A stretch of 45,823 nucleotides of DNA from the NCBI GenBank assembly GCA_020629115.1, contig JAHDDY010000016.1, positions 1-45,823 of the forward strand. Reading direction: 5' to 3'. Below the pieces are notes generated by a model. The model saw only the letters and a program-made list of their open reading frames with translations, was not told the DNA's origin and made no database searches. Below are positions 7,498 through 15,565 of the stretch, piece by piece; position 1 is the stretch's first letter, and each line of letters opens with the position of its first letter. This stretch comes from Paracoccaceae bacterium. GTDB taxonomy: Bacteria > Pseudomonadota > Alphaproteobacteria > Rhodobacterales > Rhodobacteraceae. Position numbers and translations under genes: made by a program.

Positions 7498-9315
7498 CTA
7501 TCCGAACTCCGCGACCTTCGCCGTCGTCCGCTCCAGCCAGTCGCGCGTCGTCTCGTCCACCAGCGGGTAGAGCGCGTCGTAGACCCGGGCGTGATAGGCG
7601 TCGAGCCAGGCGATCTCGTCGTCCCGCATCAGGGCCGGATCGACGAGGCGCAGGTCGATGGGGGCCAGCGTCAGCGTCTCGAAGCCCAGCATCTCCCGCT
7701 CGCCGCCCTCGGGCACGGCCGGGGGGGTGACGAGGACGAGGTTCTCGATGCGGATGCCGAAATCGCCCTCGCGGTAGTAGCCCGGCTCGTTCGACAGGAT
7801 CATCCCCGGCTCCAGCGCCACGGTGCCCCGCTTCGACAGGCTGGCCGGGCCTTCGTGCACGCCGAGATACGCGCCGACCCCGTGCCCCGTGCCGTGGTCG
7901 AAGTCGAGACCCGCCGACCAGAGCGGCATCCGGGCCATCGTGTCGATCTGCACCCCGGTCGTCCCCTCGGGAAAGCGGGCGCGGGATACCGCGATCATGC
8001 CGCGCAGGACGAGGGTGAAGGCGCGGCGGTGCCTCGCCTCGGGGGTGCCGATGGCGACGACGCGGGTGATGTCGGTGGTCCCGTCCCGGTACTGCCCGCC
8101 CGAGTCGATCAGGTGGAGCGAGCCGCCCTCCAGCACGCGGTTCGTCTCGCGGCTGACCCGGTAATGCGGCTGCGCGCCGTTGGGGCCGTAGGCGGAGATG
8201 GTGTCGAAGCTGATGTCGCGCAGCTTCCCGGTCTCGTTGCGGTACTGCTCCAGGCGCTTGGCGACCTTGATCTCCTTGAGCGTGCCCTTGGGCGCCTTCG
8301 CGTCGAGCCAGCACAGGAACCGCGCCATCGCCGCCCCGTCGCGCAGGTGCGCGGCGCGCGCGCCGGCCTGCTCGGTCGGGTTCTTGCGGGCTTTGGGCAG
8401 GATGCACGGATCGCGCCGCCAGACCACCTCCGCCCCCGCCTCGCGCAGGGTCGTCTCGACGATGACGGGCACGGATGCCTTTTCCAGCCCTACGCGCGCG
8501 GACTTCAGCTCCGACAGGAGCGGCAGGAAGCGCGGGGTATCATGCAGGCGTACGCCCTCGCCGAGATGCGTGCGCACGGCGTCGTCGAGCTTCTCCAGAT
8601 CGAGGATCAGGTCGACCGTCCCGTCCCGGTGCAGCACGGCATCGGCGAGCATGACGGGGGTATGGCTGAGATCCCCGCCCCGGATGTTCAGCAGCCAGTT
8701 GATCGAATCGGGCAGGGTCAGGACGAAGGCGTCGAGATCGTCCTCGTCCAGCGCCCCGGCCACCATCGCGCGCTTGTCCGCCGAGGAGGTACCCGCCAGC
8801 GTCTCGGGATGCACTTCCGCCGACCCCATGGGCGCGGGGGGCTGGTCGGGCCAGACGGCGTCGATGGGGTTGTCCGCCTCCGCGCGCAGGCTCGCGCCGA
8901 CGGCATGGGCGGCCTTCTCGTAGCTCTCGCGCTGGGCGGGGGTGATCAGCCACGGGTCGAAGCCGATCACGTCGCCCTCCCCCGCCGCCGCGCGCAGCCA
9001 CGCGCCGGGGTCGGTCTCGGCGATGGCCACCGTCTCGAAGGCGTCCGCGTCCACCTGCTCCGCCGCCTGGATGGTGTAGCGCCCGTCCACGAAGACGGCG
9101 GCGCGGTCCGTCATCGCGATGGCCTGCCCCGCCGAGCCGGTGAACCCCGTCAGCCAGCGCAGCCGCTCGTCGCGGACGGGGACGTACTCGCCCTGATGCG
9201 CGTCGGCGCGGGGGACGATGAAGCCGTCCAGCCCCCGCCGGGCCATCTCCGCGCGCAGGTCGGCGAGCCGGGCCGCGCCGTGGTCGTGGGAGGGGGTCTC
9301 GAAGGATTGATACAT
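7498..9315 (-). CDS. M24-family aminopeptidase P (Xaa-Pro aminopeptidase)
   Basis: A 605-residue M24B metallopeptidase with the three-domain layout of the eukaryotic-type APP1 family (two creatinase-like N-terminal domains, then the pita-bread catalytic domain). The metal-site segments are visible: IDSGGQYRDGTTDITR (two Asp ligands), GTGHGVGAYLGVHEGP (His ligand), NEPGYYREGDFGIRIEN (Glu ligands). It removes N-terminal residues ahead of proline from peptides, in the cytosol (no signal peptide). Start 9315 was preferred over an upstream in-frame ATG because GAGG lies about 9 nt before it and the longer form would overlap the upstream gene. It follows the FAD oxidoreductase by 10 nt, so the two form an operon. 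Confidence 0.93.
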   Translation of the reverse strand: MYQSFETPSHDHGAARLADLRAEMARRGLDGFIVPRADAHQGEYVPVRDERLRWLTGFTGSAGQAIAMTDRAAVFVDGRYTIQAAEQVDADAFETVAIAETDPGAWLRAAAGEGDVIGFDPWLITPAQRESYEKAAHAVGASLRAEADNPIDAVWPDQPPAPMGSAEVHPETLAGTSSADKRAMVAGALDEDDLDAFVLTLPDSINWLLNIRGGDLSHTPVMLADAVLHRDGTVDLILDLEKLDDAVRTHLGEGVRLHDTPRFLPLLSELKSARVGLEKASVPVIVETTLREAGAEVVWRRDPCILPKARKNPTEQAGARAAHLRDGAAMARFLCWLDAKAPKGTLKEIKVAKRLEQYRNETGKLRDISFDTISAYGPNGAQPHYRVSRETNRVLEGGSLHLIDSGGQYRDGTTDITRVVAIGTPEARHRRAFTLVLRGMIAVSRARFPEGTTGVQIDTMARMPLWSAGLDFDHGTGHGVGAYLGVHEGPASLSKRGTVALEPGMILSNEPGYYREGDFGIRIENLVLVTPPAVPEGGEREMLGFETLTLAPIDLRLVDPALMRDDEIAWLDAYHARVYDALYPLVDETTRDWLERTTAKVAEFG

Positions 9316-9325
9316 CGTCGGTGCC

Positions 9326-10585
9326 TCACAGATCCCCGTCGAAGCGATCGGGGGCATAGGGGGTCATGTCCACGTTGGGCCGTCGCCCGGCGATCATGTC
9401 GGCCAGCAGGCGGCCCGTCTTCGGCCCGGAGGTCAGGCCCACATGCTGCGCGCCGAAGCCGAACCAGATGCCCCGCGCGCGCGTGCTCTCGCCGATGAGG
9501 GGCAGGCTGTCGGGGGTCGACGGGCGGCGGCCCATCCAGGTCCGCACGCCCTCCCATTCCAGCGACGGGTAGAGCGACCGGATGCGCCGCTCGAACAGGG
9601 CCGTGCGCTCCATCCGGGCGGGCGCGTCGACGCCGGCGAACTCGACCAGCCCGGCGCAGCGGATGCCCGCCTCCATCGGCGTGACGGCGAATTTGGCGTC
9701 GGCGACCATGTAGGGGATGGGCGGGCGGTGGCTGGGGTTTTCCAGCATCATATGATAGCCGCGCTCAGCCTCCATCGGCACGGTATGGCCCAGCCGCTCG
9801 GCCAGCCGCCGCGACCAGACGCCCGAGGCGAGGACGATGCGGTCGAAGGCCGACGTCTCGCCCCCGACGGTGAGCGTGCCCCCCGCCCCGCCCGGGTCGA
9901 TGGCCGTCACCTCGCCCCGGCGGAATGCGCCCCCGCCCGCGCGGAACGCCTCGAACAGGGCGGCGAGATAGGCGCCCGGATCGGTGATCCAGCCGTGGTC
10001 GGTCAGCGCGGCGGCGAAGCCGACCGCCTGCGACAGGTGCGGGTCGCGCTCCACGAGGGCCGCGCGGTCCCATTCCTCCCATTCCGCCCCGTGCTCGCGG
10101 CGGATGGCGAAGCCCCAGGCATCCTTCTCGAAGGCGGCGCGGTCCTTGTAGAGATAGGCGTAATGGCCGGTCTCGATGTACCGTTCGGCGGGCGTGCCGG
10201 CGGCGAGCGCCCGGTGCTGATCGACGGAATCGCCGAGGATGGTGTCCAGCGCGGCGGCGATCTCGCGCACCCTGCCCTCGCGCCCGTTGCGCAGGAACGG
10301 CACCAGCCAGGGCAGCAGCCTCGGCAGATAGGCCCAGCGCAGGAAGAGCGGCCCGTCCGGGTCCATGAGCATCGACGGCACATGCCCGAGCAATCCCGGC
10401 ACCGAGACCGGCACGATGGCCGTCCGCGCCAGCAGGCCCGCGTTGCCGTAGCTCGTCTGCTCCGGATCGCCCGGCATGACGCGGTCGAACAGCGTCACCG
10501 AATGCCCGTCCCGGCGCAGCCATTCGGCGGCCGACACCCCGACGATGCCTGCCCCCACGACCGCGATGTTCGATCCGGCGCCCAT
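9326..10585 (-). CDS. D-amino-acid dehydrogenase-like FAD oxidoreductase (DadA type)
   Basis: A 419-residue DAO-fold flavoprotein. The N-terminal dinucleotide-binding motif is IAVVGAGIVGVSAAEWLRRD (about residues 6-25) with the acidic end of the second strand at LFDR. The segment TSYGNAGLLA and the C-terminal GLTSGPKTGRLLADMI are typical of the DadA branch, which oxidises D-amino acids and passes electrons to the respiratory chain. Substrate specificity (D-amino acid, proline-type or sarcosine-type) cannot be decided. The start at 10585 precedes the FAD motif by a normal distance with a GGGGACGGG stretch upstream. It is upstream of the Xaa-Pro aminopeptidase gene and divergent from the TRAP operon, which suggests amino-acid or peptide catabolism. 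Confidence 0.88.
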   Translation of the reverse strand: MGAGSNIAVVGAGIVGVSAAEWLRRDGHSVTLFDRVMPGDPEQTSYGNAGLLARTAIVPVSVPGLLGHVPSMLMDPDGPLFLRWAYLPRLLPWLVPFLRNGREGRVREIAAALDTILGDSVDQHRALAAGTPAERYIETGHYAYLYKDRAAFEKDAWGFAIRREHGAEWEEWDRAALVERDPHLSQAVGFAAALTDHGWITDPGAYLAALFEAFRAGGGAFRRGEVTAIDPGGAGGTLTVGGETSAFDRIVLASGVWSRRLAERLGHTVPMEAERGYHMMLENPSHRPPIPYMVADAKFAVTPMEAGIRCAGLVEFAGVDAPARMERTALFERRIRSLYPSLEWEGVRTWMGRRPSTPDSLPLIGESTRARGIWFGFGAQHVGLTSGPKTGRLLADMIAGRRPNVDMTPYAPDRFDGDL

Positions 10586-10667
10586 CCCGTCCCCGTCGCC
10601 TCTCCCCCGGTCGGACAGGGATGCGCGGATGCGCCGGGCAACGCAAGGACTTTCGGGCGGCGGGCGG

Positions 10668-10696
10668 TTGACAGGCGGCGGCGCGGCGGCAAGGCT
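10668..10696 (+). promoter_or_regulatory. Candidate promoter of the TRAP operon
   Basis: A perfect TTGACA -35 hexamer at 10668-10673 lies 45-70 nt upstream of the TRAP binding-protein start. The -10 position 17 nt further on reads AAGGCT, a poor match, so only the -35 box is convincing. The region separates the divergent DadA-like gene and the TRAP operon. Confidence 0.35.
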
Positions 10697-10740
10697 TCCG
10701 TCACACCGTATGCACAACCGGAACCACGGGGGAGACCACC

Positions 10741-11715
10741 ATGAGAAAGATGCTTGGCATGGCCGCGGCCATCGCGCTGACCGCCGGCGCCGCCACGGCC
10801 GCCGAGAAATGGGATATGCCGATGGCCTATTCCGACAGCAACTTCCACACCCAGAACGGCAAGGTCTTCGCGAACTGTGTACGCACCGGCACGGGCGGCG
10901 AACTGGACATCACCGTCCATGGCGGCGGCTCGCTGTTCAAGGGCGGGGAGATCAAGCGCGCGGTCCAGACCGGCCAGGTGCAGATCGGCGAGCGCCTGCT
11001 CTCCGCCCACCAGAACGAGGAGCCGCTGTTCGGCATCGACAGCATCCCCTTCCTCGCCTCGTCCTTCGACGCCTCCGAGAAGCTGTTCGCCGCGACCCGC
11101 CCCGCGCTGGAGGGGGTGCTGGAGGAGCAGAACCTGCATCTGCTCTACTCGGTGCCGTGGCCGCCCCAGGGCCTCTACTTCAAGAAGGAGGTCAACGAGG
11201 TCGCGGACATGGAGGGCATCAAGTTCCGCTCCTACAACTCCGCCACGGCGAAGCTCGCCGAGCTGACCGGCATGGTGCCGGTGCAGATCGAGGCGGCCGA
11301 GATCAGTCAGGCCTTCGCGACCGGCGTGGCCGAATCCATGATCTCCTCCGGCGCGACGGGCTACGACCGCAAGGTCTGGGAGAGCCTGACCCATTTCTAC
11401 GAGGTCGACGGCTGGCTGCCGCGCAACGCGGTCATGGTCAACAAGGACGCCTGGGACGACCTGGACGACGCGACGCGGAACGTGATGAGCGGCTGCGCGG
11501 AACTGGCCGCCTATTCCGGCCTGTGGCGCTCGATCCAGTACACCGACTTCACGATGAAGGGCCTCGCCGACAACGGCATGACCGTCGGCAAGGCGAGCGA
11601 CGCGCTGGTCGCCGAGCTTCAGACCATCGGCGAGACGATGACCGCCGACTGGCTCAACTCCGCCGGCGAGGACGGCGCGGCGGTGGTCGAGGCGTACAAG
11701 GCGTCGATGGAGTAG
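10741..11715 (+). CDS. dctP: TRAP transporter solute-binding protein (DctP family)
   Basis: A 324-residue periplasmic binding protein with a Sec signal peptide (residues 1-20, cleavage ATA-AEK). Family landmarks are the LFKGGEIKRAVQTGQVQIGE segment after the first strand and the VPVQIEAAEISQAFATGVAE segment that carries the substrate-facing region; in this family an Arg (here in GIKFRSYNSA) usually binds the ligand carboxylate. It delivers its ligand to the two membrane subunits encoded next. The ligand cannot be told from sequence. GGGGGAG about 7 nt upstream is a good ribosome-binding site. It is followed by 154 nt of inverted repeats before the next subunit. Confidence 0.93.
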   Translation: MRKMLGMAAAIALTAGAATAAEKWDMPMAYSDSNFHTQNGKVFANCVRTGTGGELDITVHGGGSLFKGGEIKRAVQTGQVQIGERLLSAHQNEEPLFGIDSIPFLASSFDASEKLFAATRPALEGVLEEQNLHLLYSVPWPPQGLYFKKEVNEVADMEGIKFRSYNSATAKLAELTGMVPVQIEAAEISQAFATGVAESMISSGATGYDRKVWESLTHFYEVDGWLPRNAVMVNKDAWDDLDDATRNVMSGCAELAAYSGLWRSIQYTDFTMKGLADNGMTVGKASDALVAELQTIGETMTADWLNSAGEDGAAVVEAYKASME

Positions 11716-11719
11716 AACC

Positions 11720-11744
11720 GTCATTCCCGTGAAGGCGGGAATCC
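11720..11744. repeat. Short palindrome of the GTCATTCCCG type
   Basis: Palindrome with arms ATTCCCG / CGGGAAT, starting 5 nt after the stop of the TRAP binding-protein gene. A longer variant with one extra C:G pair occurs at 29287-29313. Palindromes of this type are common intergenic repeats in proteobacteria. Confidence 0.7.
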
Positions 11745-11758
11745 TTCTCCACGGCACC

Positions 11759-11843
11759 GTCATGCCCGGGCTTGACCCGGGCATCCAGAGCCACCGATGC
11801 AACACCCGCGACCCTGGATCGCCGGGTCAAGCCCGGCGATGAC
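11759..11843. repeat. Paired inverted repeat in the TRAP P-Q gap
   Basis: Two 30 nt units in opposite orientation, 11759-11789 (GTCATGCCCGGGC...CATCCAG) and 11813-11843 (CTGGATC...GGCGATGAC), each itself palindromic around CCCGGG/CCGGG. Together they could form a long hairpin in the mRNA between the binding-protein and small-permease genes. A related pair lies at 12568-12668. Confidence 0.8.
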
Positions 11844-11869
11844 AATCGAGAGACTTGGGAAAGGACGCC

Positions 11870-12553
11870 ATGGAAGGCATCGCGAAGGGCGTCTGCGGCG
11901 TCATCGAGGGGATCGGTCCGGACTGCGACTGGCGCGCGACCCGGGCCATCCTCGTCATCGTCCCGTGCGTCCTCCTCGTCCTGCTGCTGACCTGGCTCGG
12001 CACGCGCGCCCGCCTCGTGCGCCGGGCGATGGACGGGGTCTACACGCTGGGCGGCATCGTCTCGGCGCTGTTCCTGCTGGCCATGCTGGGCATCATCGTC
12101 GGGCAGATGGTCGCGCGCTGGTCCGGCGTCGCCTTTCCCGGCTCGACCAACTATGCGGGCTATTGCATGGCCGCCGCCAGCTTCTTCGCGCTGGCCTACA
12201 CGCTCAATTCGGGCGCGCATATCCGCGTGAACCTCATGCTCACGGCGCTGGGGCGGCATCGGCGCTGGGGCGAGATCTGGTGCTTCGGCATCGGGGCGCT
12301 GCTGGCGACGTATTTCGCGCGCTACGCCATCAAGGGCACGCTCGAATCCATCCGTTGGAACGACATCAGCCAGGGGCAGGACGCGACACCCCTGTGGATA
12401 CCCCAGATCGCCATGTGCATCGGTACGGTCATGCTGGCCATGGCGGTCTGGGACAACTTCTTCCGCCTGCTCATCGACGGCGGCACGAATGTCGAGGCGG
12501 AAACGGTCGAGGACGCCCCCGCTCCCCAGACCCCGCCGCTGGAGGCGCGCTGA
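11870..12553 (+). CDS. dctQ: TRAP transporter small permease (DctQ family)
   Basis: A 227-residue membrane protein. The C-terminal part has the four helices and the AHIRVNLM motif (about residues 120-127) of DctQ subunits. An additional hydrophobic helix near residues 22-43 lies before the usual DctQ core, which makes the protein longer than the family's usual 160-190 residues. It forms the membrane complex with DctM. ATG at 11870 with AAGGA just upstream was preferred over a TTG five codons earlier. It is separated from both neighbours by inverted repeats. The last 20 residues are acidic and Pro-rich. Confidence 0.9.
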   Translation: MEGIAKGVCGVIEGIGPDCDWRATRAILVIVPCVLLVLLLTWLGTRARLVRRAMDGVYTLGGIVSALFLLAMLGIIVGQMVARWSGVAFPGSTNYAGYCMAAASFFALAYTLNSGAHIRVNLMLTALGRHRRWGEIWCFGIGALLATYFARYAIKGTLESIRWNDISQGQDATPLWIPQIAMCIGTVMLAMAVWDNFFRLLIDGGTNVEAETVEDAPAPQTPPLEAR

Positions 12554-12567
12554 TGGACACCGATTCA

Positions 12568-12668
12568 GTCATTGCCCGGCTTGACCGGGCAATCCAGGGA
12601 AGCAGGCGATGGCTCTTGTTGCTCTGGATCACCCGGTCGAGCGCCGCGCGCCGCGCCGGGTGATGATG
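12568..12668. repeat. Paired inverted repeat in the TRAP Q-M gap
   Basis: Unit one at 12568-12597 is GTCATTGCCCGGC...GGGCAATCCAG; unit two (about 12622-12668) is CTGGATCACCCGG...CCGGGTGATGAT, in opposite orientation. Same layout as the pair at 11759-11843 but with diverged arms, including a GC-only insertion in unit two. It fills most of the 168 nt between dctQ and dctM. Confidence 0.75.
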
Positions 12669-12721
12669 GTTTCTCCCGAAAATTTGCACACTGGCTCACG
12701 ACCAGAGCTGTCGAGGCGCTG

Positions 12722-14044
12722 ATGGAAGAGCTGTACCTCACGATCCTCTTCGTCTTCGTGCTGCTCATGCTGCTCGGGACGGGCGTCTGGGTGGCGCTGG
12801 CCCTCGTCGGCGTCGCGGTGGTAGGCATGGAGATGTTCACCTCCCGACCCGCCGGGGACACGATGATCACGACGGTCTGGGCGTCCTCGTCGAGCTGGAC
12901 GCTGACGGCCCTGCCGCTGTTCATCTGGATGGGCGAGATCCTGTTCCGCACGCGCCTGTCGGAGGACATGTTCAGGGGCCTCGCCCCGTGGATGGCGCGG
13001 CTGCCCGGCGGCCTGCTGCACACGAACATCGTCGGCTGCACCATCTTCGCCGCCGTCTCCGGCTCGTCCGCCGCGACGCTGACGACGGTCGGCAAGATGT
13101 CGATCCCGGAGCTGCGCCGCCGCGGCTATCCGGAATTCATGACCATCGGCACGCTGGCGGGCGCGGCGACGCTGGGGCTGATGATCCCGCCCTCGCTGAC
13201 GCTGATCGTCTACGGCGTGACCATCAACGAATCCATCTCGAAGCTGTTCATGGCGGGCGTCCTGCCCGGCCTGACGCTGGCGGGGATGTTCATGGCCTAC
13301 GTCGTGGCCTGGCACGTCCTGTTTCCTTCGAAGCGCCCGGCGCCGGAGCCGAAGGTCTCCTTCCGCGACAAGCTCCGCGCCTCGCGCTTCCTCATCCCCG
13401 TCCTCCTGCTCATCACCCTGGTCATCGGGTCGATGTATCTCGGCTACGCCACGGCGACGGAGGCCGCCGCGTTCGGCGTCATCGGCGCGCTGGCGATGGC
13501 GGCCCTCCAGCGGTCGCTGACGCTGGAGACCTTCGCGGCCTCGCTGATGGGAGCGGTGCGCACCTCGACCATGGTCGCCTTCATCCTGATGGGCGCGGCC
13601 TTCCTCGCGCTCGCCATGGGCTTCACCGGCCTGCCCCGGGCGCTCGCCGCCTACATCGCGGAGCAGGATTTCACGGTCTTCCAGCTCATTGCCGCGCTGA
13701 CGGTGTTCTACATCATCATCGGCTGCTTCCTCGACGGCATCTCCTCGGTGGTCCTGACCATGGCCATCGTCGAGCCGATGGTGAACGTGCCCGCCTTCCG
13801 CGAGGTCGGCTTCGACATGATCTGGTTCGGCATCTTCGTCGTCGTGGTGGTGGAGATGGCGCAGATCACCCCGCCCATCGGCTTCAACCTCTTCGTGATG
13901 CAGGGCCTGACGAAGCACGAGATGGGCTACATCGCCAAGACCGCCTTCCCGATGTTCCTGATCATGGTGGTGATGGTCGTGGTGCTGGTGCTGGCGCCCG
14001 AACTGGCGACGTGGCTGCCGGAGTCTATGCGAAACGGGCCGTGA
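12722..14044 (+). CDS. dctM: TRAP transporter large permease (DctM family)
   Basis: A 440-residue polytopic protein of about 12 helices, the ion-coupled transport subunit of the TRAP system. Family landmarks are the SGSSAATLTTVGKMSIPEL segment (about residues 116-134), GLMIPPSLTLIVYGV, and the ITPPIGFNLFVMQG segment near the C terminus, corresponding to the two scoops of the elevator fold. Length is close to the usual 425-435. The start at 12722 matches the normal N terminus and follows GAGGCGCTG. It completes the tripartite set dctP-dctQ-dctM in the order seen in many alphaproteobacteria. Confidence 0.94.
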   Translation: MEELYLTILFVFVLLMLLGTGVWVALALVGVAVVGMEMFTSRPAGDTMITTVWASSSSWTLTALPLFIWMGEILFRTRLSEDMFRGLAPWMARLPGGLLHTNIVGCTIFAAVSGSSAATLTTVGKMSIPELRRRGYPEFMTIGTLAGAATLGLMIPPSLTLIVYGVTINESISKLFMAGVLPGLTLAGMFMAYVVAWHVLFPSKRPAPEPKVSFRDKLRASRFLIPVLLLITLVIGSMYLGYATATEAAAFGVIGALAMAALQRSLTLETFAASLMGAVRTSTMVAFILMGAAFLALAMGFTGLPRALAAYIAEQDFTVFQLIAALTVFYIIIGCFLDGISSVVLTMAIVEPMVNVPAFREVGFDMIWFGIFVVVVVEMAQITPPIGFNLFVMQGLTKHEMGYIAKTAFPMFLIMVVMVVVLVLAPELATWLPESMRNGP

Positions 14045-14102
14045 GCATTGCTCTTCATCGCAGGAACCCGTCAGGCCCGGTGGTGACGGGAAACCGCACG
14101 GG

Positions 14103-15041
14103 ATGCTGATCGCCCTCGAAGCCTTGGGCCGCAGGGCGCGCTGGACGCTGGTGGTCGGCATGGTGGCCGCGCTGGCGTTCCAGGAGGCGGGGGCGGTGCT
14201 GAGACCGTACCTGCCGGTCTTCGTCGGCATGATCTTCGCCCTCGCCATGGTGCGCATCGACCTGCCCGCCCTCGCCCGGAGCGCCCTCGCGCCGGAGCGC
14301 ATCGCGCGGACGCTCGGCCTGTCCGTCGCCATCACCGCCGCGACCCCGATCCTGCTGCACGGCCTGGCGGGCATCGCGGGCCTGCCCGCCGACCTGCGCG
14401 CGGCGCTCGTCTACGCCCATGCCGCCCCGCCCATCGCCTCGGCGGCGGGTCTGTGCCTGATGATGGGGCTGGAGGCGGCCGTCGCGCTGGAGGTGGCCAT
14501 CGTGGCCAGTTTCCTGACCCCGCTGCTCGGCCCGCCCGTCGTCCTGTTCCTGCTAGGGGACGCGGTGGCGCTCGACGGCTGGCGGCTGGCGGGACAGCTC
14601 GCCCTCATCGTCGGGGGCGGGGCGCTCGCGGCGACGCTCGCCAGGCGCGCGCTCGGCCCCGCGCGCATCGCCCGGCGGCGGCTCGCCTTCGACGGTCTCA
14701 CGGCGCTGGGGATGCTGATCTTCCTGCTCCCGGTCTTCGACGGGGCAGTGGCCAGCATCGCCGCCGCCCCGATGGCGGCCCTCGGCGTGCTGGGCCTCGT
14801 CTGCCTCGTCAATCTCGGCCTGCAACTCGCCGCCCAGCGCGCCGCACGGCGGGTGGCGACGACGGAGACGGCCGGCGCGGTCGGCGTGCTCTGGGGCAAC
14901 CGCAACGTCACCCTCTTCCTCGCCGCCGTGCCGGAGAACCCTACCTTCACCCTGTTCGTCGCGCTGTACCAGGTCCCGATGTACGCCACCCCTCTCGTCA
15001 TGGGCGCGCTCTTCCGCGAGCGCCGATTTACCGGGTCTTGA
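14103..15041 (+). CDS. Bile acid:Na+ symporter-like (BASS superfamily) membrane protein
   Basis: A 312-residue integral membrane protein with about 9-10 predicted helices and no signal peptide. The late segment VLWGNRNVTLFLAAV (about residues 261-275) corresponds to the GNRN-type cross-over motif of the bile acid/Na+ symporter superfamily, and AHAAPPIASAAGLCLMMGL is consistent with the first cross-over. Substrate unknown. It lies 58 nt downstream of dctM on the same strand and may be co-transcribed with the TRAP genes, which hints at related substrates. The ribosome-binding site is weak. Confidence 0.7.
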   Translation: MLIALEALGRRARWTLVVGMVAALAFQEAGAVLRPYLPVFVGMIFALAMVRIDLPALARSALAPERIARTLGLSVAITAATPILLHGLAGIAGLPADLRAALVYAHAAPPIASAAGLCLMMGLEAAVALEVAIVASFLTPLLGPPVVLFLLGDAVALDGWRLAGQLALIVGGGALAATLARRALGPARIARRRLAFDGLTALGMLIFLLPVFDGAVASIAAAPMAALGVLGLVCLVNLGLQLAAQRAARRVATTETAGAVGVLWGNRNVTLFLAAVPENPTFTLFVALYQVPMYATPLVMGALFRERRFTGS

Positions 15042-15119
15042 GAAAAATCCGCTAGTGTCGTGCCTCACGGTCGGCGTCGCCGGGGCCATCGCCCCGCACC
15101 GCCCGGGGAGGATGCCGCC

Positions 15120-15518
15120 ATGCCCGGACTCGCCCTCAAGCTCGCCCCGCGCGAACAGGTGCTCATCAACGGCGTGGTCGTGGAGAATGGCCCCCGCCGG
15201 ACGCAGATCGTCATCCGTTCCGAGGACGCCGCCGTCCTGCGCCTGCGCGAGGCGCTGGACGAGGCGGAGGTGATCGGCCCGGCCTCCCGCGCCTACTACG
15301 CCGCGCAGAAGGCGCTCGAAGGACAGACCGCCGTGCCGGGCGAGCCGCTCGACATCGGCGCGGCGCTCGACGCGCTGGTCGCGCAGTACCACGACGAGAC
15401 CCGGCAGCGCAGGGTCGGCGAGGCCCGCCGCGCCTGCCACGAGGGCAACTTCTACCGCGCCATGCGCAGCCTCAAGCCCTGCGTTGAGGAAGAGCGCGCG
15501 CGGATGGGGATCGCCTGA
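15120..15518 (+). CDS. flbT: FlbT-like flagellin post-transcriptional regulator
   Basis: A 132-residue protein matching FlbT: the N terminus LALKLAPREQVLINGVVVENG and the middle segment with RLREAL and PASRAYYAAQKAL are characteristic. In Caulobacter FlbT binds fljK mRNA and limits flagellin translation; related alphaproteobacteria usually carry flbT beside flaF and flagellin genes. Here it is alone, between a transporter gene and queG, with no other flagellar gene in the window. Start 15120 has GGGGAGG upstream. Whether it acts in motility here is open. Confidence 0.85.
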   Translation: MPGLALKLAPREQVLINGVVVENGPRRTQIVIRSEDAAVLRLREALDEAEVIGPASRAYYAAQKALEGQTAVPGEPLDIGAALDALVAQYHDETRQRRVGEARRACHEGNFYRAMRSLKPCVEEERARMGIA

Positions 15519-15565
15519 GCCGCGCCCCCTTGGCCCGGTGACGCGGCGGCTGTAGGCTGCGCCCC

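Noticed and set aside
6691-9498. A 935-codon plus-strand open frame running through fdhD and across the aminopeptidase gene
   Set aside because: It is a GC-driven shadow: Arg/Gly/Ala-rich with no domain, and it lies opposite or out of frame to two clearly recognised genes.
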